NCBI GenBank assembly: GCA_964034945.1
Contig: OZ035962.1
Coordinates: 81,985,942 to 82,049,941, forward strand
Source of the DNA: Chrysopilus asiliformis
Lineage: Eukaryota > Arthropoda > Insecta > Diptera > Rhagionidae
DNA: 64,000 bases
Direction of reading: 5' to 3'
Shown: positions 12,443 to 23,500 of the stretch, piece after piece
How the letters are laid out: each line of letters starts with the position of its first letter
How positions within the stretch are numbered: the first letter of the stretch is position 1
The notes under the pieces: generated by a model
What the model saw: the letters and a program-made list of their open reading frames with translations, nothing else
What the model was told of the DNA's origin: nothing
The model's database searches: none
Position numbers and translations under genes: made by a program

Positions 12443-14622
12443 CTGATTATAAATAAATTAATTGTAGTTATTTTAAAAGTTTACAATTCAGCAACGTTTG
12501 ACAAAATTTTGAATTGTTTTTCGACTTTTAACCTGAAAAATTATCCTTGTTGAGTTGCCACTGCCTAAAAACAAAACAAACAAAAAAAAACCCCACACGA
12601 AAATGCTCTAAATAAAATACCCCCAAATTGTGGTAAACTAGCATACAGTTTTTCGAGTGTATTTTGCATGGAAATCACCCTACAGGGCTAAACTAGCTCT
12701 TGTTCAAGCTCTCAACAGCAATTTAGTATGATTTTCCGACGGCACTCAATGGAAAACACCACCGACATTGTGTTCTACTAGTGGTATTCGTGAAAATGGG
12801 AAACTTGTGTTTCTCTTGTCTTTATGTCGGTACCTACAAAAAAAAATTACCTTACAGGATTCCCAAAATAGGAGCAACATCACCAATACAAATTTACCAT
12901 CCTAGGAATTTTATAGATAGACACAGCAAAAAAGGACCTTTTCATTTGAATCTTGTACGGTATTTTGAACACCAGCTCAGGTCGTTGCTAGCTCCTATTT
13001 TCCTAGATGGCAAGGCAACATCAAATCGTGTGGGTTTGAGATTGGATTTAGAGGGATAGGATGATTGGTGAATATAGGATAGCACCTTGTTTCAACAATC
13101 TTTTCCAGATTTTTTCGTATAAACATGGAAATCTTTTCTATACAATAACATCCAACATATGAAACATATGCAATTTGTTTGAAAAACAAAGTTACAACAT
13201 CGATGGGCATTACATGAGGCAGAAATGGTGCAGAGGTCGTTGAATTTATGTTATAATCTCTGCTAAAAGTTGATGAAACTCTAACATCAGCAAAAATATT
13301 TATCCATTGCAGGAAGCAGGATCGCACTACGGATGTAAACAGCAGGAGCGGAAGACATAAGAGACGTGCTGGATAAAAAAATACATGGGAAAAAGGAAAT
13401 TCCCTACTTTTGGGAAAGTGGCTCTTCATGAGCGTATAATCACTTTCCGTATGCGAAAGGGATTTTTCGTTTAACGCCCTCCAAGTAGATTAATGCTTTG
13501 TGTGTTATGCTGTTGTCTATATGTCGGATACTCTTGTTCGTCGTCAGGTTTCTTTTCCGTTTTATCCTTCTTTAGCCGATCATCATCAACGTCCTGATGA
13601 TGTCGGTCGATCGGTGACGAAAGTGTCGTTTGAGGAAAATGCGCTGTTTCTCGTGATAAGTTCGTCTTGTTGTTTATAAAATTGTGTAGTGTAGCGAATA
13701 GGAGATACACGATCTGGAAGTAGAACTGAAGTTACGCGCAGATACAGATAAGGGTAGATACGTAGAAGGATGCGGATAGCTAAGTGAATTGTTAACGTTG
13801 GCATAACGTTCCTTTGATAGACTCCTTTGCTATGTCTATGTTGAACTGTCATGTCATATTCTTATGTATTCAAAAAAAAAATCTCGCTTTCGATGGGAAT
13901 ACACAGCAACTTATGACAAGCTGAGCATTCTGAAGAACTCTTGCTTTATGAAGCATGAAATAGATACCTAATGAGCCATAAAGAAAAAAATGACAGGACT
14001 TCACTTTGTTTCAGTTCCCTATCCTGCTCCATTACACCATCAGCACCTACCAGTATGACAAGTTTTATTCTTGGGTTATAAAGACTCCAGAGTGTATAAT
14101 GAAGACCGGGAAAATGAGCTGCTGTGATCCTTGCAATTTTTTGAGTGCATACGAGAATTTAAAATGAGATTCTACCATTGCAGTTTACCAGAGGTTTTTT
14201 TTTGTTTTCCGTTTTAATTTTTTTTACAAAATGGATTCTTTATACAAAAGCTTTGTTTATTAAGTGTTATTGTGTTTCAAGCGTATTCATTATGATGGTT
14301 TGTTATGCATTAACAAATTATATAATTGCGTATACGATTGTTGCAATGGTTATTGTAGGGTTTAAATAATTTAGTAGTAATTATTTAATACTACTAAGAA
14401 CGAAACAAAAAAAAATATTTACAGATGATAATTTGATTTGGATGAAAAACTATTGGAAAACTTGCGCCGCAGGCAAAATTTTTTGGACAGAATGCGGCGC
14501 AAAGATTTGAATTAAGAGCTACACCTCAAACGAAAATTAACTTTTGCGTTACTTACGTTACTTATATTACAATTCACCGGTTTATAGAGCATAAAAAAAT
14601 AACAAAATATTATATTATTTTT
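12443..14622. other. Non-repetitive stretch without a supported gene
   Basis: 13470-13860 is less AT-rich than its surroundings, with overlapping ORFs on both strands (for example minus 13471-13710). None shows a domain, signal peptide with downstream exon, or splice pattern I can defend. It may hold regulatory DNA or an unrecognised exon. Confidence 0.35.
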
Positions 14623-15202
14623 GCGGATGTAAAGGGTCTTTCAATAAGGACATAACAATTTTGTATTTTAATAAAAACGCATCCTAAAACTTTTTTTATG
14701 ATCTGGCAATGCTAAAACGTCAGTCAAGGTTTACATTTTAATCATGGTGAAGTTCACGAACGAGCAATGCCACACAGCTGGTCAAACAATTGATCTATTG
14801 AAGGAGAAGTTCGGTAATCGGGTAATCTCGAGAAATGGTCCGGTCGAATGGCCACCTCGCTCATGCGATTTAACGCCGTTGGATTTCTTTATATGGGGTT
14901 ATGTTAAGTCGTTGGTTTATGCCAACAAGCTAATAACGTTAGAGGAGCTCAGGAACAATATCGAACGCGAAATTGCCAACGTTCCAGCTGATATGTGTGG
15001 AAAAGTGGTGGAAAATTGGCTCCAAAGAATCAATCTGCAAACGTGCTCGCGGTGGCCATATGAACGACATCGAATTTCATACTTAAATGTAACATGTCCA
15101 CTACACCTGGAATAAATTTCAGCCCGATATCTCAATTATTCTGTGTTTTATTTAAATACAAAATTGTTATGTCCTTATTGAATGACCCGATATTTACATC
15201 CG
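14623..15202 (+). mobile_element. Internally deleted mariner-like element with intact TIRs
   Basis: The left TIR GGGTCTTTCAATAAGGACAT (14634 on) and the right ATGTCCTTATTGAATGACCC (to 15188) match, continuing inward through AACAATTTTGTAT and outward through CGGATGTAAA/TTTACATCCG. About 555-580 bp against roughly 1.3 kb for complete mariners. It contains the fused transposase remnant at 14744-15115. Confidence 0.85.
14744..15115 (+). pseudogene. Mariner-like transposase, N- and C-terminal ends fused by internal deletion
   Basis: 123 codons. It opens MVKFTNEQ, the usual start of mariner helix-turn-helix regions, then jumps directly to CHTAGQTIDLL, which in full-length proteins follows the second catalytic Asp (the copy at 33204 shows QQDGATCQTAGQTID). 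The rest, WPPRSCDLTPLDFF and on to SYLNVTCPLHLE, is the normal C-terminus including the third catalytic Asp region. The DNA-binding domain, the first catalytic Asp and the second Asp are gone, so the product cannot be an active transposase. The frame is preserved across the deletion, and the element keeps both TIRs, so it could have been mobilised in trans. The start is the first ATG, about 110 bp inside the left TIR. Confidence 0.85.
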
Positions 15203-15239
15203 AAAAATTCCTCATAATAGGTCAGCCATGTCTGCTCCG

Positions 15240-15342
15240 AAACCCCACTAGGGAGCCTGTTTCTTGCATGGAAGCTGGCTCGACGTCATCAGAGCCTGCT
15301 TTACGAGCTTCCACGCAGGCTTACGGAATTTTGGTGGGGTAG
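15240..15342. repeat. Foldback sequence next to the mariner copy
   Basis: CCCCAC...GTGGGG ends enclose GCATGGAAGCT against AGCTTCCACGC and GGCTC against GAGCC. About 100 bp, notably GC-richer than its surroundings. A MITE or a structured RNA are both possible; no target-site duplication seen. Confidence 0.5.
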
Positions 15343-18300
15343 ATTCCATTCGAGTACTTATACCCCGAATGCCCGAAACCTTATACGAATTATAAGGTAA
15401 AGCAAAATTAGCTCAATAAAGCCAGAGCGATTTGTACTATTTTGTGTATTGAATCATATTTGATTCATGGTTTTTGGTCGACCGTTTTAGCATTGAATTC
15501 TATTGGAATTTTTCGTCTTATGTTCCACAAATAACCGCAACGGAAATTGTAAAAACGCCAATAAAGAGAAATGCGCCGCAGGATAATTTTTTTTGAGATA
15601 CATGTTGGACATGATTAGCGGCCTCGAAAACTCCCTCATGCAAATTTTTCCCAGAAGAAATAGACGTTCTTCTACTCCGAATTTTAAAATTCTAACAACA
15701 AATTGGTGATCAGCGACTTTAAAACCCCGGGGCAGATTTTTTCAACATTCTAACTGTCAGTATTTGTAATAAAATCATTGTTTTCAAAAATATACTCCCC
15801 ATATATTTCTCGTTTATTTTCTTAGAGGAAGGTTTTTTTTTTAAAAAAACTAACCCCAGTGGACCATGCCGTAAAAATTTCAAGGTGTTTGGTCCATGGA
15901 TTTGGGATGGAAAGTCAGTCAACCAGTCAAAAATTTCAAATCGTTTTATGTATCGAGATGATCATGGCTTATACAGCCTCTCTATCCTCTTCGGCCTTCG
16001 GCCTCGCGCAAAAACTTTATATCTATATAAGCTACATAATATTGGGCGAAAAACTACCTTGAGCGCTAACCTCTCTAATGTTGAGAATCGAATCCAAATC
16101 CCTTTAAAATTGCAAGAGAAAGCAAGTAAGGGAGTTTACAGAGGAGGAGGAGGGTAGATATTAGTGATATTAGTGAGAGTAAAATTTCCTTGAGTGATGA
16201 CTCCTTTAATTGCGAGAATCACATCCCCACCTGTTGAAAGGTTCAAAAAATATCAGAGCAGGGGTATCGAAAGAGAGGGAGCGGCCAAATAAAGAGCATC
16301 CGATACTTTATTCTGCAAATAACCAGACCAGACAGACAGACATGAACTTTAAAAATGTTTTTTGGCTCCAATATACGTTGATGTATATCAAAATTTTTAT
16401 GTGATCCAAAATTTTATTATTCACCACTTTTTTTTCGCGAAAACCATGTAACGTGTCTTGTCTGTAATAAAAAATCGAGATATTTAATTAAACGACAATT
16501 TTTCAATAAACTCAGATTTTTTTTCCAAAATTGACAGGATCTACAAGTGACTTTCCGATTCTTGGAATATTCTTAAATACTGTAATATTTTCACAAAATT
16601 TGCCTTCAGGCTGCCTGTAAAAAGATTGGATTTCTTCCAGTTTTTGTGGTTTTAAATTACAATACATCGATGGTAAATTTATTTCAAGAATTTTATATTG
16701 TAAGCCCCATAAATCTTATTTATATAAAGAGATTTTTAATATACCGCAAAGAATTCTCGAGTTGCACATAAACTCGATTTAAAAAAGTCGAATATTTATC
16801 CTCTTATGGACCTTTTTTTAGTCTATATGATAGCATGTTTCTACATATTCTGGAGATTCTGTTGTGGAATCGATTTATTTAACTTCTCTAGTTGTACACA
16901 TACTGTTTATTCCACCATCACTCGTTCTTCTTGTTGCTTTTTGAAGAAAAAAAAATGGGAAATGCACACGAGTACATCGTTTTTCGCAAAAAAAATCCGA
17001 GGTTGAAGTCGCTGAAAACCTTTTTGGGAATTTGTGACGATAAATGAGGAGGGTTTCACATTTGGATGGATGGATAGGCTTTTCTCCTTTTAGTTATTTA
17101 TCTTTTTGAAGAAAAATATATGTTAGTCTGAATGTTTTGTCCCTACATTGAAACATGTTCAATGCTAGTGGCTAACAATTTTAGAATCCTATTCGGTTTT
17201 TTTTAGCAAGGTTGAAAGTGAAAACATTGAAAGACTCCAGAAGCTCACACACTCAGATATGGGGAAGAAGTTTTGCACAAAAAAAGATAGTCTAAGTGGA
17301 AACTGAATGCTGTTGTTGTTGTCTGCTTATGGTATAGTAGAGGCGATGTAGTAGTACAAAAATCACGAGAAAAGTAGAAATAATGTAAGGCATAGTCACA
17401 GTCAACCAGCCATCGGGACACATTTCAGCCCTTTTTGAAGTTCAAAAACTTTCCGTTTTTAATCTCTTTATGGAGGCCGTTGCCGGAATAAAACGAAAAA
17501 CTCAATTTCCTTAATAGTCGTGCGCTTCACTTTGAGAATATTTTCGGAATTGAAGGGGACCATAATCGAAAGGAAGATTTCAAAGTTTTCCGATCCGTCT
17601 TTTTTTTCTTTCATTTTATTTTATTTGATTCCTTTTTGTTCATTCAGTTTCCGATCTATAGACATTTTTCCGGGAGTGTTATTTCCACTTCTGTGCTGTG
17701 ACAGTAAAAAGGGCTCGAGCTCCGCTATTACTTTTTTCTTCCAGCTACGGTAAAGGTTTTTCGCTTCACCGTTTTAAGGATATTTCAAGTGGTACAAATT
17801 TCAGAAAAAAAAAACATGTACCGAAAATTCTGAAACCACTCGAACTCCAAAGCATCCCATCCAATTGAAGTTGTAGTCTATGTAGCTGCTGAGTACTAAG
17901 AGTATTAAATTGATAGAATTTGTATTTTGTATTTGAGTAACAAACATACACGTCTCGCCATAGTATGTACAATAATATGGAGTAGTGGTTAAGGGTGAAT
18001 TTCAGGGGTGGTTTATCTCGTTGCTGTCTAGCGATTGATTGCGTGTCGTCGATTTGATATACCATCCGGACCCAAAATAACCAAGAAAGAGGAATCTTGA
18101 TCCCTTGGGGCCTCGAGCAGCATGTTGGGAGTTTTGAAAAGTTTAAACTTGTAGTGGTGTTGTGCTCAAGTACTTGGCTACAGGGTATTTCCGGGTAATA
18201 AAGAAGAAGCCCTTTTCTCTTCTTTCTCCTTCGTTCTTGATTCTGTTTTTCATTGGAATTCCGCTTCTGAGTTTCCGTACTTTTTTTTCAATTTATTCCG

Positions 18301-18754
18301 AAATGGGCCGTCATTCTGCTCGGCGATTTCCTTACACTTTATTTGCTATCTTAATCGCAAGGAACAGTCAGTCGAGATTTTCGATCACCCGTTCACAACT
18401 CCTGGAGTGGTGCCCTTGGCCTACCTGCCGGGGAAAGTCTCTTCCTTCGTTGTTTGCTAACGAATACGGTCTGCGATGAAAATATATTTTCAGCAATGAA
18501 GTTATATCTCTGATAAGCTTGATTTGATTGCGTTATAAAAGTTTTAATTTGAAAATACAAAAATATCTTGATGGCTTGATAAATCAATTGAAAAGTAAAT
18601 TAAATATCAAATAAAGATGGTTTTTTCAACAGTGGAACTTGAAAAAGAGAGACACGTTTTTGTAGGAATACAAAATTTCAAAAGAAGAACAAACATGCTT
18701 AAGTTTAAAAAGGGATGAACTTTTAAAATCTTCACAAAAGTTTTGATTTTAAAT
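15343..18754. other. Non-coding stretch, no gene supported
   Basis: Contains a short CAGACAGACAGACATG tract near 16326 and A/T-rich DNA. 18300-18480 is locally GC-rich and open on both strands but has no domain or splice logic. Nothing else recognised. Confidence 0.4.
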
Positions 18755-18991
18755 CAGCGTTTTCCAAACTGGGAGGCGCGCCTCCCTAGGGAGGCGTGGA
18801 CTAGTCTAAGGGGAGGCGCGAATATTAGCCAGTATTGACAAAAAAAAAGTGCACGTGCAGATAATACAATACGCAACATATAGGTATATATTAACTACTA
18901 TGCTGCTGATGCTACCCTTACCCCGTAGCAAACATAAACGGTTAAAATATTTTTAAGGGACCCGTGGTAAAATAAAGTTTGGAAACCACTG
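18755..18991. mobile_element. Non-autonomous hAT element
   Basis: 237 bp with ends CAGCGTTTTCCAAACT and AGTTTGGAAACCACTG (reverse complement CAGTGGTTTCCAAACT). Flanked by a perfect 8 bp duplication TTTTAAAT at 18747-18754 and 18992-18999. The GGGAGGCGCGCCTCCC palindrome just inside the left TIR is typical of this hAT group. No coding capacity. Confidence 0.93.
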
Positions 18992-19342
18992 TTTTAAATC
19001 ATTACAAACGCTACATTTTAGGAGATAATCTTTTTTGTAGAAATTAGCATCAGAGTTAGGCATTTCTCAAAGTAATTCTAATTAGAATTTGATGTATGGA
19101 ATAGTTATGTAAAATCGTCTTCTACCAATTGAGGCTATGCATAAAAAACGTCAAGCTGCAAATTTTCGAACCCTATATCTCTCGATCTGTGATAGAGCTG
19201 CAAAGTCTAAATAACGACTCTATTTAGAACACAATAAAAGTTCAAGGTTTTGAAAATTTTAAAACATTTTGTTTTGGAAATTTGGCGTCGATTCTCGAAT
19301 CTTTGTTATGTGACAAGAGATCAGGAATAAAACACTAGTGCA

Positions 19343-19771
19343 ATTCACTCTTGATCGTAGATAGTAAAATCGTAGATTGTAATGTAAATCTACGATGGAA
19401 AAGTACAACAAAGCGTGAGCAGCGCTTTACTAGAGGTTGTGGGTTTTGTCGTAAATTTTTGACTCTTTTATTTATTTTTTTACCTAAGTTGTTTAAAGCA
19501 TTTTTTAACTCTTAATTTATACTAAATCATATAAATACTTTAATTTACTTACTTTTCCAATGTCCATTTTAGAGTTGGAACCAAGTTGACATGTGACAAA
19601 ACATGTCTTAACCTCACTTTATTAGAAGTACGACAAAAACTACGATTTTACCATACCTTCGGGTGTGGTAGATTGTAGTTTTCGTCGTAAAAAAATTTTT
19701 ATGGAGAACTGTCAAAAAACTACGATTCTACGATTCTACAAGTTTACAATCAACTACGATAAAGAGTGAAT
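19343..19771. mobile_element. MITE with ATTCACTCTTNATCGTAG ends
   Basis: The left ATTCACTCTTGATCGTAG and right CTACGATAAAGAGTGAAT pair with one mismatch. Many internal CGTAGATT/AATCTACG repeats. Target-site duplication unclear. No coding capacity. Confidence 0.65.
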
Positions 19772-19959
19772 AGCCCTACTGAGTGTCGTATATCGAAACG
19801 TCTCATATCGAGGTACTTTAAAAAGCACATCTCTTGCTATAAACTATTTAGACGAATTTTTCTGCAAAATAATAATTTTGATTTGAAAAATAGTCAACTT
19901 GACATTTAAAAAGTTGACTTTAGACATGGGACATACGCATAAAAATGAGCATAGGCTTA

Positions 19960-20404
19960 CCCCCGTCGCACACTTCAGCTAAGCGAGCTCAACTACGTGA
20001 GCTAAGTTTCTCGCTGAAAGTAAAATCCTTAGCATTTGCATTGGCGACCGCACACTTCAGCGAAACTATGAAACTACATCGCGTAGTCATGGGCGACGCG
20101 GACTAAGCTCGCTCGCGTAGTTCAGACCTCAACTACGCGAACGACTTCGCTGGCATCGCTGACACTCACATATAAATATTTTCGGCGTTATACAGTGTAG
20201 AATCGGTGTTTTCAAAAGTGTAGTATTTTGCGGACATAAATGTGTAAGTGCCAATTGCATTTGGACTGGAAAACGTGAAAATATTTACCGAACATATCGC
20301 CGCGTAGCTTAGCTTAAGTGTGCAACGAGGTGAGCTAACCCAGCTAGGCTATGTAACTATAGCTAGCCTCGCTCACATAGCTTAGTTGAAGTGTGCGACG
20401 GGGG
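19960..20404. mobile_element. PIF/Harbinger-type MITE
   Basis: 445 bp. The TIR CCCCCGTCGCACACTTCA pairs with TGAAGTGTGCGACGGGGG and continues inward to CTAAGC/GCTTAG. The flanking 3 bp TTA at 19957-19959 and 20405-20407 fits the TWA duplication of PIF/Harbinger. The interior repeats CTAAGC/GAGCTCAACTACG motifs. Assignment rests on TSD and TIR only. Confidence 0.78.
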
Positions 20405-20415
20405 TTATTCTCTAC

Positions 20416-20880
20416 TTTTTACTTTCCTCTTCTATAGAAGGAAAATATTGTATTTATGATGGAGACGAACTCGAGAACGGGGGCAGATAGAGAATTTTTG
20501 GTCAGTACGAAATCCGTTTCAGGCAAAATTATGAGGATGTCAGATACACGTCTGTCTGTCTGTCCCTTGGGCATACCTGAAATAACTTGAGAACGTGTCG
20601 AGCAAGCGACTTGGAATTTGTATTGAAAATAAGTTTTACGAAAAACTTTTGGAAAAGTAATGATAGTTATACCGGGTACCTCCCATACAATTTTTTTGAA
20701 AAAATACTGTTTTTTGAAAATCTTGACGAAACTATGCGTTATTATGAAAAAATCCATATAACCAAATTTAAAGGAAATACGATTTTCTGCATTTTTTCTC
20801 TAATAGTTTTTACGTATCTTTAACGGTTTTCACGTATCTTTATTATTTTAATTTTTTATATAGACAAAAAATGCTTTTTA
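20416..20880 (+). repeat. Dispersed repeat family R2, copy a
   Basis: Starts with the family palindrome CTTTCCTCTTCTATAGAAGG, then 'attgtatttatgatggagac...ctcgagaacggggg', 'tcagtacgaaatccgtttcaggcaaaattatgaggatgtc', a GTCTGTCTGTCTGTC tract, 'aataacttgagaacg', and poly-T/A blocks with 'tacgtatctttaacggttt'. It abuts the Harbinger MITE. Confidence 0.72.
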
Positions 20881-21310
20881 TGAATTAATAAAAAAAATGG
20901 GCCAAATCAAAATTCGAATGCTAATCAAATTCTTTCACATGAGACACCATTTTTACAGAATTTCTAATTTTTATGCCTTTAAGCGATTTCCTACTATTGT
21001 TAGGTTCCACTGTCTAACTTCCTTATGCTTTTCTTTAGTAAACCATCTTGAATGGTATTGTAACTAGACCCAATTAGTTAGTGATGAGTTTTGTAATTCG
21101 ATAAGATTTTTATATTGTGGCAGTAATCAACAATACTGGATCTAATGTTCACCGAATGGTTTTTCTTCATTATTACAGCATCAATGCCAGTAATTTTTCC
21201 ATCTTTTTCTAAATTTTTATTTTTATGTTTCGTTTTCTTTTTTTTTCAATTTACCCTAGAGAATATTCTTTGGAATTACCAATTAACTCTTGTCTAAATA
21301 TATTTTTCAG

Positions 21311-21657
21311 GTAGATCCCACGATTTAACGTTCTCATTGTTCCATCTTGGCCAGCCGGCATCGGAGGGTGTGAAACTTTTCGCCGAAACTGGTAAAACGG
21401 AAGTCCTAGAATCCTTGAAGCCATCATCATCATCATCGTCGTCGTCATCATCCAGCAGCAGCAGTAGTACCGCAGGGATGTCGTCCTTGCCACATGCTGA
21501 GAGCAGCATTTTTGATGAGTTTAGTATCCCAGCGATACCAATGGGTGGTGGACGGAACGAGGCAAAGTTCTTTGTTGATGGTAATCACAGTTTAGTCTCC
21601 TTAATGACACGGATTGTTCCATCGCCTGACTGGTTCATTGGAGTTGATTCCTTTCAG
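21311..21657 (+). CDS. Spondin-family (spondin-2/M-spondin-like) gene, Spond_N exon 1 of those visible
   Basis: This exon encodes visible residues 1-116 of a secreted extracellular-matrix spondin. It opens with two bases completing a split Gly/Ser codon, followed by RSHD, and later has LGQPASEGVKLFAE and, at residues 102-116, IVPSPDWFIGVDSFQ. These are hallmark Spond_N motifs (compare SH..., GQ.ASEG and VPSPDWFVGVDS of mindin). The acceptor is tatttttcag at 21301-21310 and the donor is CAG|GTATCT after 21657, phase 0. An insertion of 15 consecutive serines (residues 39-53) lies between the ASEG helix and the FSIPAIP segment. The start of the domain and the signal peptide are missing: I scanned for an upstream exon encoding ...FSPLIG with a compatible donor and found none, so the 5' end is probably outside the window. 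Spondins bind matrix and integrins; M-spondin localises to muscle attachment sites. Drosophila mspo is the best-known candidate orthologue, but CG30203-type paralogues cannot be excluded, so no symbol is given. Confidence 0.9.
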
Positions 21658-22114
21658 GTATCTATCTAGCTATCTATACAATTATAGCTATCTATACAAT
21701 TGTATCTATTTATCTATCATGCAAATATCTTTTTTCGGTTTTTACGTTTTTATTATGATTTCATGTTGGGCCAACCGAGTTCATATTGAGCTTTAGCGGA
21801 ATATTATAATGAGATGTCTCTTTTCTTAACAAGGATTCACCTTAAACCATCTTGAAAGGACATTTGGCATTTATTCTCCATGATCCCATCACTGGGATCG
21901 TCTATTCAAGCGGAGACCGAAATTTCCAGCCTCCATCGCCGTCTCATTAAATTTCGTTGTCGTAATTTTAAGACTTTATTGTAGTTTTATTTATATTTTG
22001 TTGTTGTTGTTGTTTCGGTTTTTTTTTCGTTGTCTTTTTTGGTAATTCTTTTGAGGATATTAGACTACAGCGACACTAGTATTTTTTGCTACATAGGGAT
22101 TTTTTTCATTCTAG
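21658..22114 (+). other. Intron between the first two visible spondin exons
   Basis: 457 bp GT-AG intron with short TATC repeats near 21660-21720 and T-rich tracts before the acceptor. No repeat element or other gene is seen. Confidence 0.85.
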
Positions 22115-22336
22115 CTCTGTGTTGGTGGTACTTGGATCGATACGGTTACAGTTGAAATGGATCCTTTAGATGCTGGCACCGATAATGGATTCACGTTCAC
22201 CGCCCCAAATTGGCCAACGGATCCACAAGGAGTGATTTATCGAATCACATCGAGATATCCAGCCCATCCAGCTGGCAGTTTCTTTTATCCAAAAAGCAAA
22301 CGACTGCCCCCAATTGCTACGTTTCAATTCATAAAG
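22115..22336 (+). CDS. Spondin-family gene, second visible exon (end of Spond_N)
   Basis: This exon has 74 codons, phase 0 at both ends, and encodes visible residues 117-190. It continues directly from VDSFQ with LCVGGTWIDTVTVEMDP, then DAGTDNG at 135-141, FTFTAPNWPTDPQG, ITSRYPAHPAGSFFYP and LPPIATFQFIK. DAGTD.G and HPA.SF.YP...LPPIA are diagnostic of the Spond_N domain, whose conserved acidic residues take part in metal binding in known spondin structures (family knowledge). The acceptor is ttctag at 22109-22114 with a T-rich tract before it; the donor is AAG|GTTCGT after 22336. The preceding intron is only 457 bp. No stop or indel is present, so the gene looks intact here. Confidence 0.92.
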
Positions 22337-23035
22337 GTTCGTATCATACTTTTGTTTTTATTATCATTCAAGAAGAAAATTTGGAGCACAATCAATTCGT
22401 TATCTTGCAAAGACAACGGGGCGTAATTATTCTAAATGAAACTAGAATCAAAGGGGTTTAAAGTATATTATTTCTGTTAAGAAATTGGATATTGTCTTAA
22501 AATATATTTGAAAAAAATCTGGTTTAGCGAGAAAACCATTGAATTCTATTTTTAATAAGAATTGCCTGCGGCGCATTTCTTTATATAATTTTCATTTGTG
22601 GAATGTTTGTTTGCAAAAGTTTTGCCTAATTTTTGTTGTACAATAAAACCTGTACAAGCTAGACCCTGGTATGTGCGGAAACCTGTCTAAGCCGGACGAA
22701 TTTCTTGGTCCCACTCTCAACTAGTATTCTGTCGATAAAAAAAATCCACCGAGGGTAGTCTGTCCTGGATTCACACAAAAAAATTTGGTCACCCTATGTA
22801 TACCGATAGAATTATTTCCACAATAAAACAAAGGATTTTTTTTATCGACCTTCCCCTCTTACTCGAAACCCCTCACCTGTTAACCATTGAACCGTTCAAC
22901 AAATTGGGGAGCGGTTTCCTGAGTTTAATAACAAATCTCTCACGCAATCTTTGCTAGTAATAAAATACCCTAGCCTTTCCTCTCTAACCCGCTGCTCTGC
23001 TCTGTTCTGAGCCACTATTGGAATCTTCATCCTTT
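22337..23035. other. Intronic DNA of the spondin gene
   Basis: Contains one CCTGCGGCGCA motif (22565-22575) that recurs elsewhere in the window. No other element recognised. Confidence 0.6.
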
Positions 23036-23500
23036 TTTACTTTCCTTTTCTATGGAGGGTAATTATTGTATGCATGACGGAGCCAGACTCGATAGAGAAC
23101 GCGGGCAGATAGAAAATCTCTAATCAGTACGAAATCCATTTCAGGCAAAATTATGAGGATGTCCGTACATCTGTCTGTCGGTCAATCCGGTTTACGTAAC
23201 TTAAATAACTCGAGAACGCAACTTGAAATGAGGTTTACGAAAATCGTAGTTTTCTATCAACTCCTGGAAAAGTAACGGTAGCTATAACGAGCACCTTCCA
23301 TACATTTTTTTAAAATACAGTATTTTGAAAATTTCTCAAAACCTATGATCTTTTGGGGAAAGTTGAATATAGCCAAATTTAAAGAAAATAAAATTTCTTT
23401 TATGTTTCCCTTCAACAGTTTTTACGTATATTTTAATGGTTCTTGAGAAGTTTGAAAAAATATTATTTTTCACATATTTTTATATATTTTCGTTCATTGG
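23036..23500 (+). repeat. Dispersed repeat family R2, copy b (intronic)
   Basis: TTTTTACTTTCCTTTTCTAT start, 'atgcatgacggagccagactcgatagagaacgcgggcag', 'cagtacgaaatccatttcaggcaaaattatgagg', a short CTGTCTGTCGGTC tract, 'aactcgagaacg' and the 'tttttacgtatattttaatggttcttgag' block. Same order as copy a. Confidence 0.72.

Noticed and set aside
13470..13860. Possible secreted-protein exon on the + strand (MLCVLCCCLYV...) or a gene on the minus strand
   Set aside because: Both strands are open with mixed composition, but no splice-consistent continuation, domain or conserved motif could be shown.
18300..18480. GC-richer ORF starting MGRHSARRFP as a possible 5' exon of the spondin gene
   Set aside because: Ends in a stop without a compatible donor (phase g|gt needed for the 21311 exon) and lacks Spond_N residues or a credible signal peptide.
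21251..21509. Minus-strand ORFs with DDDDDD/MMMM runs opposite the spondin exon
   Set aside because: Antisense reading of the serine-codon run within a well-supported coding exon.
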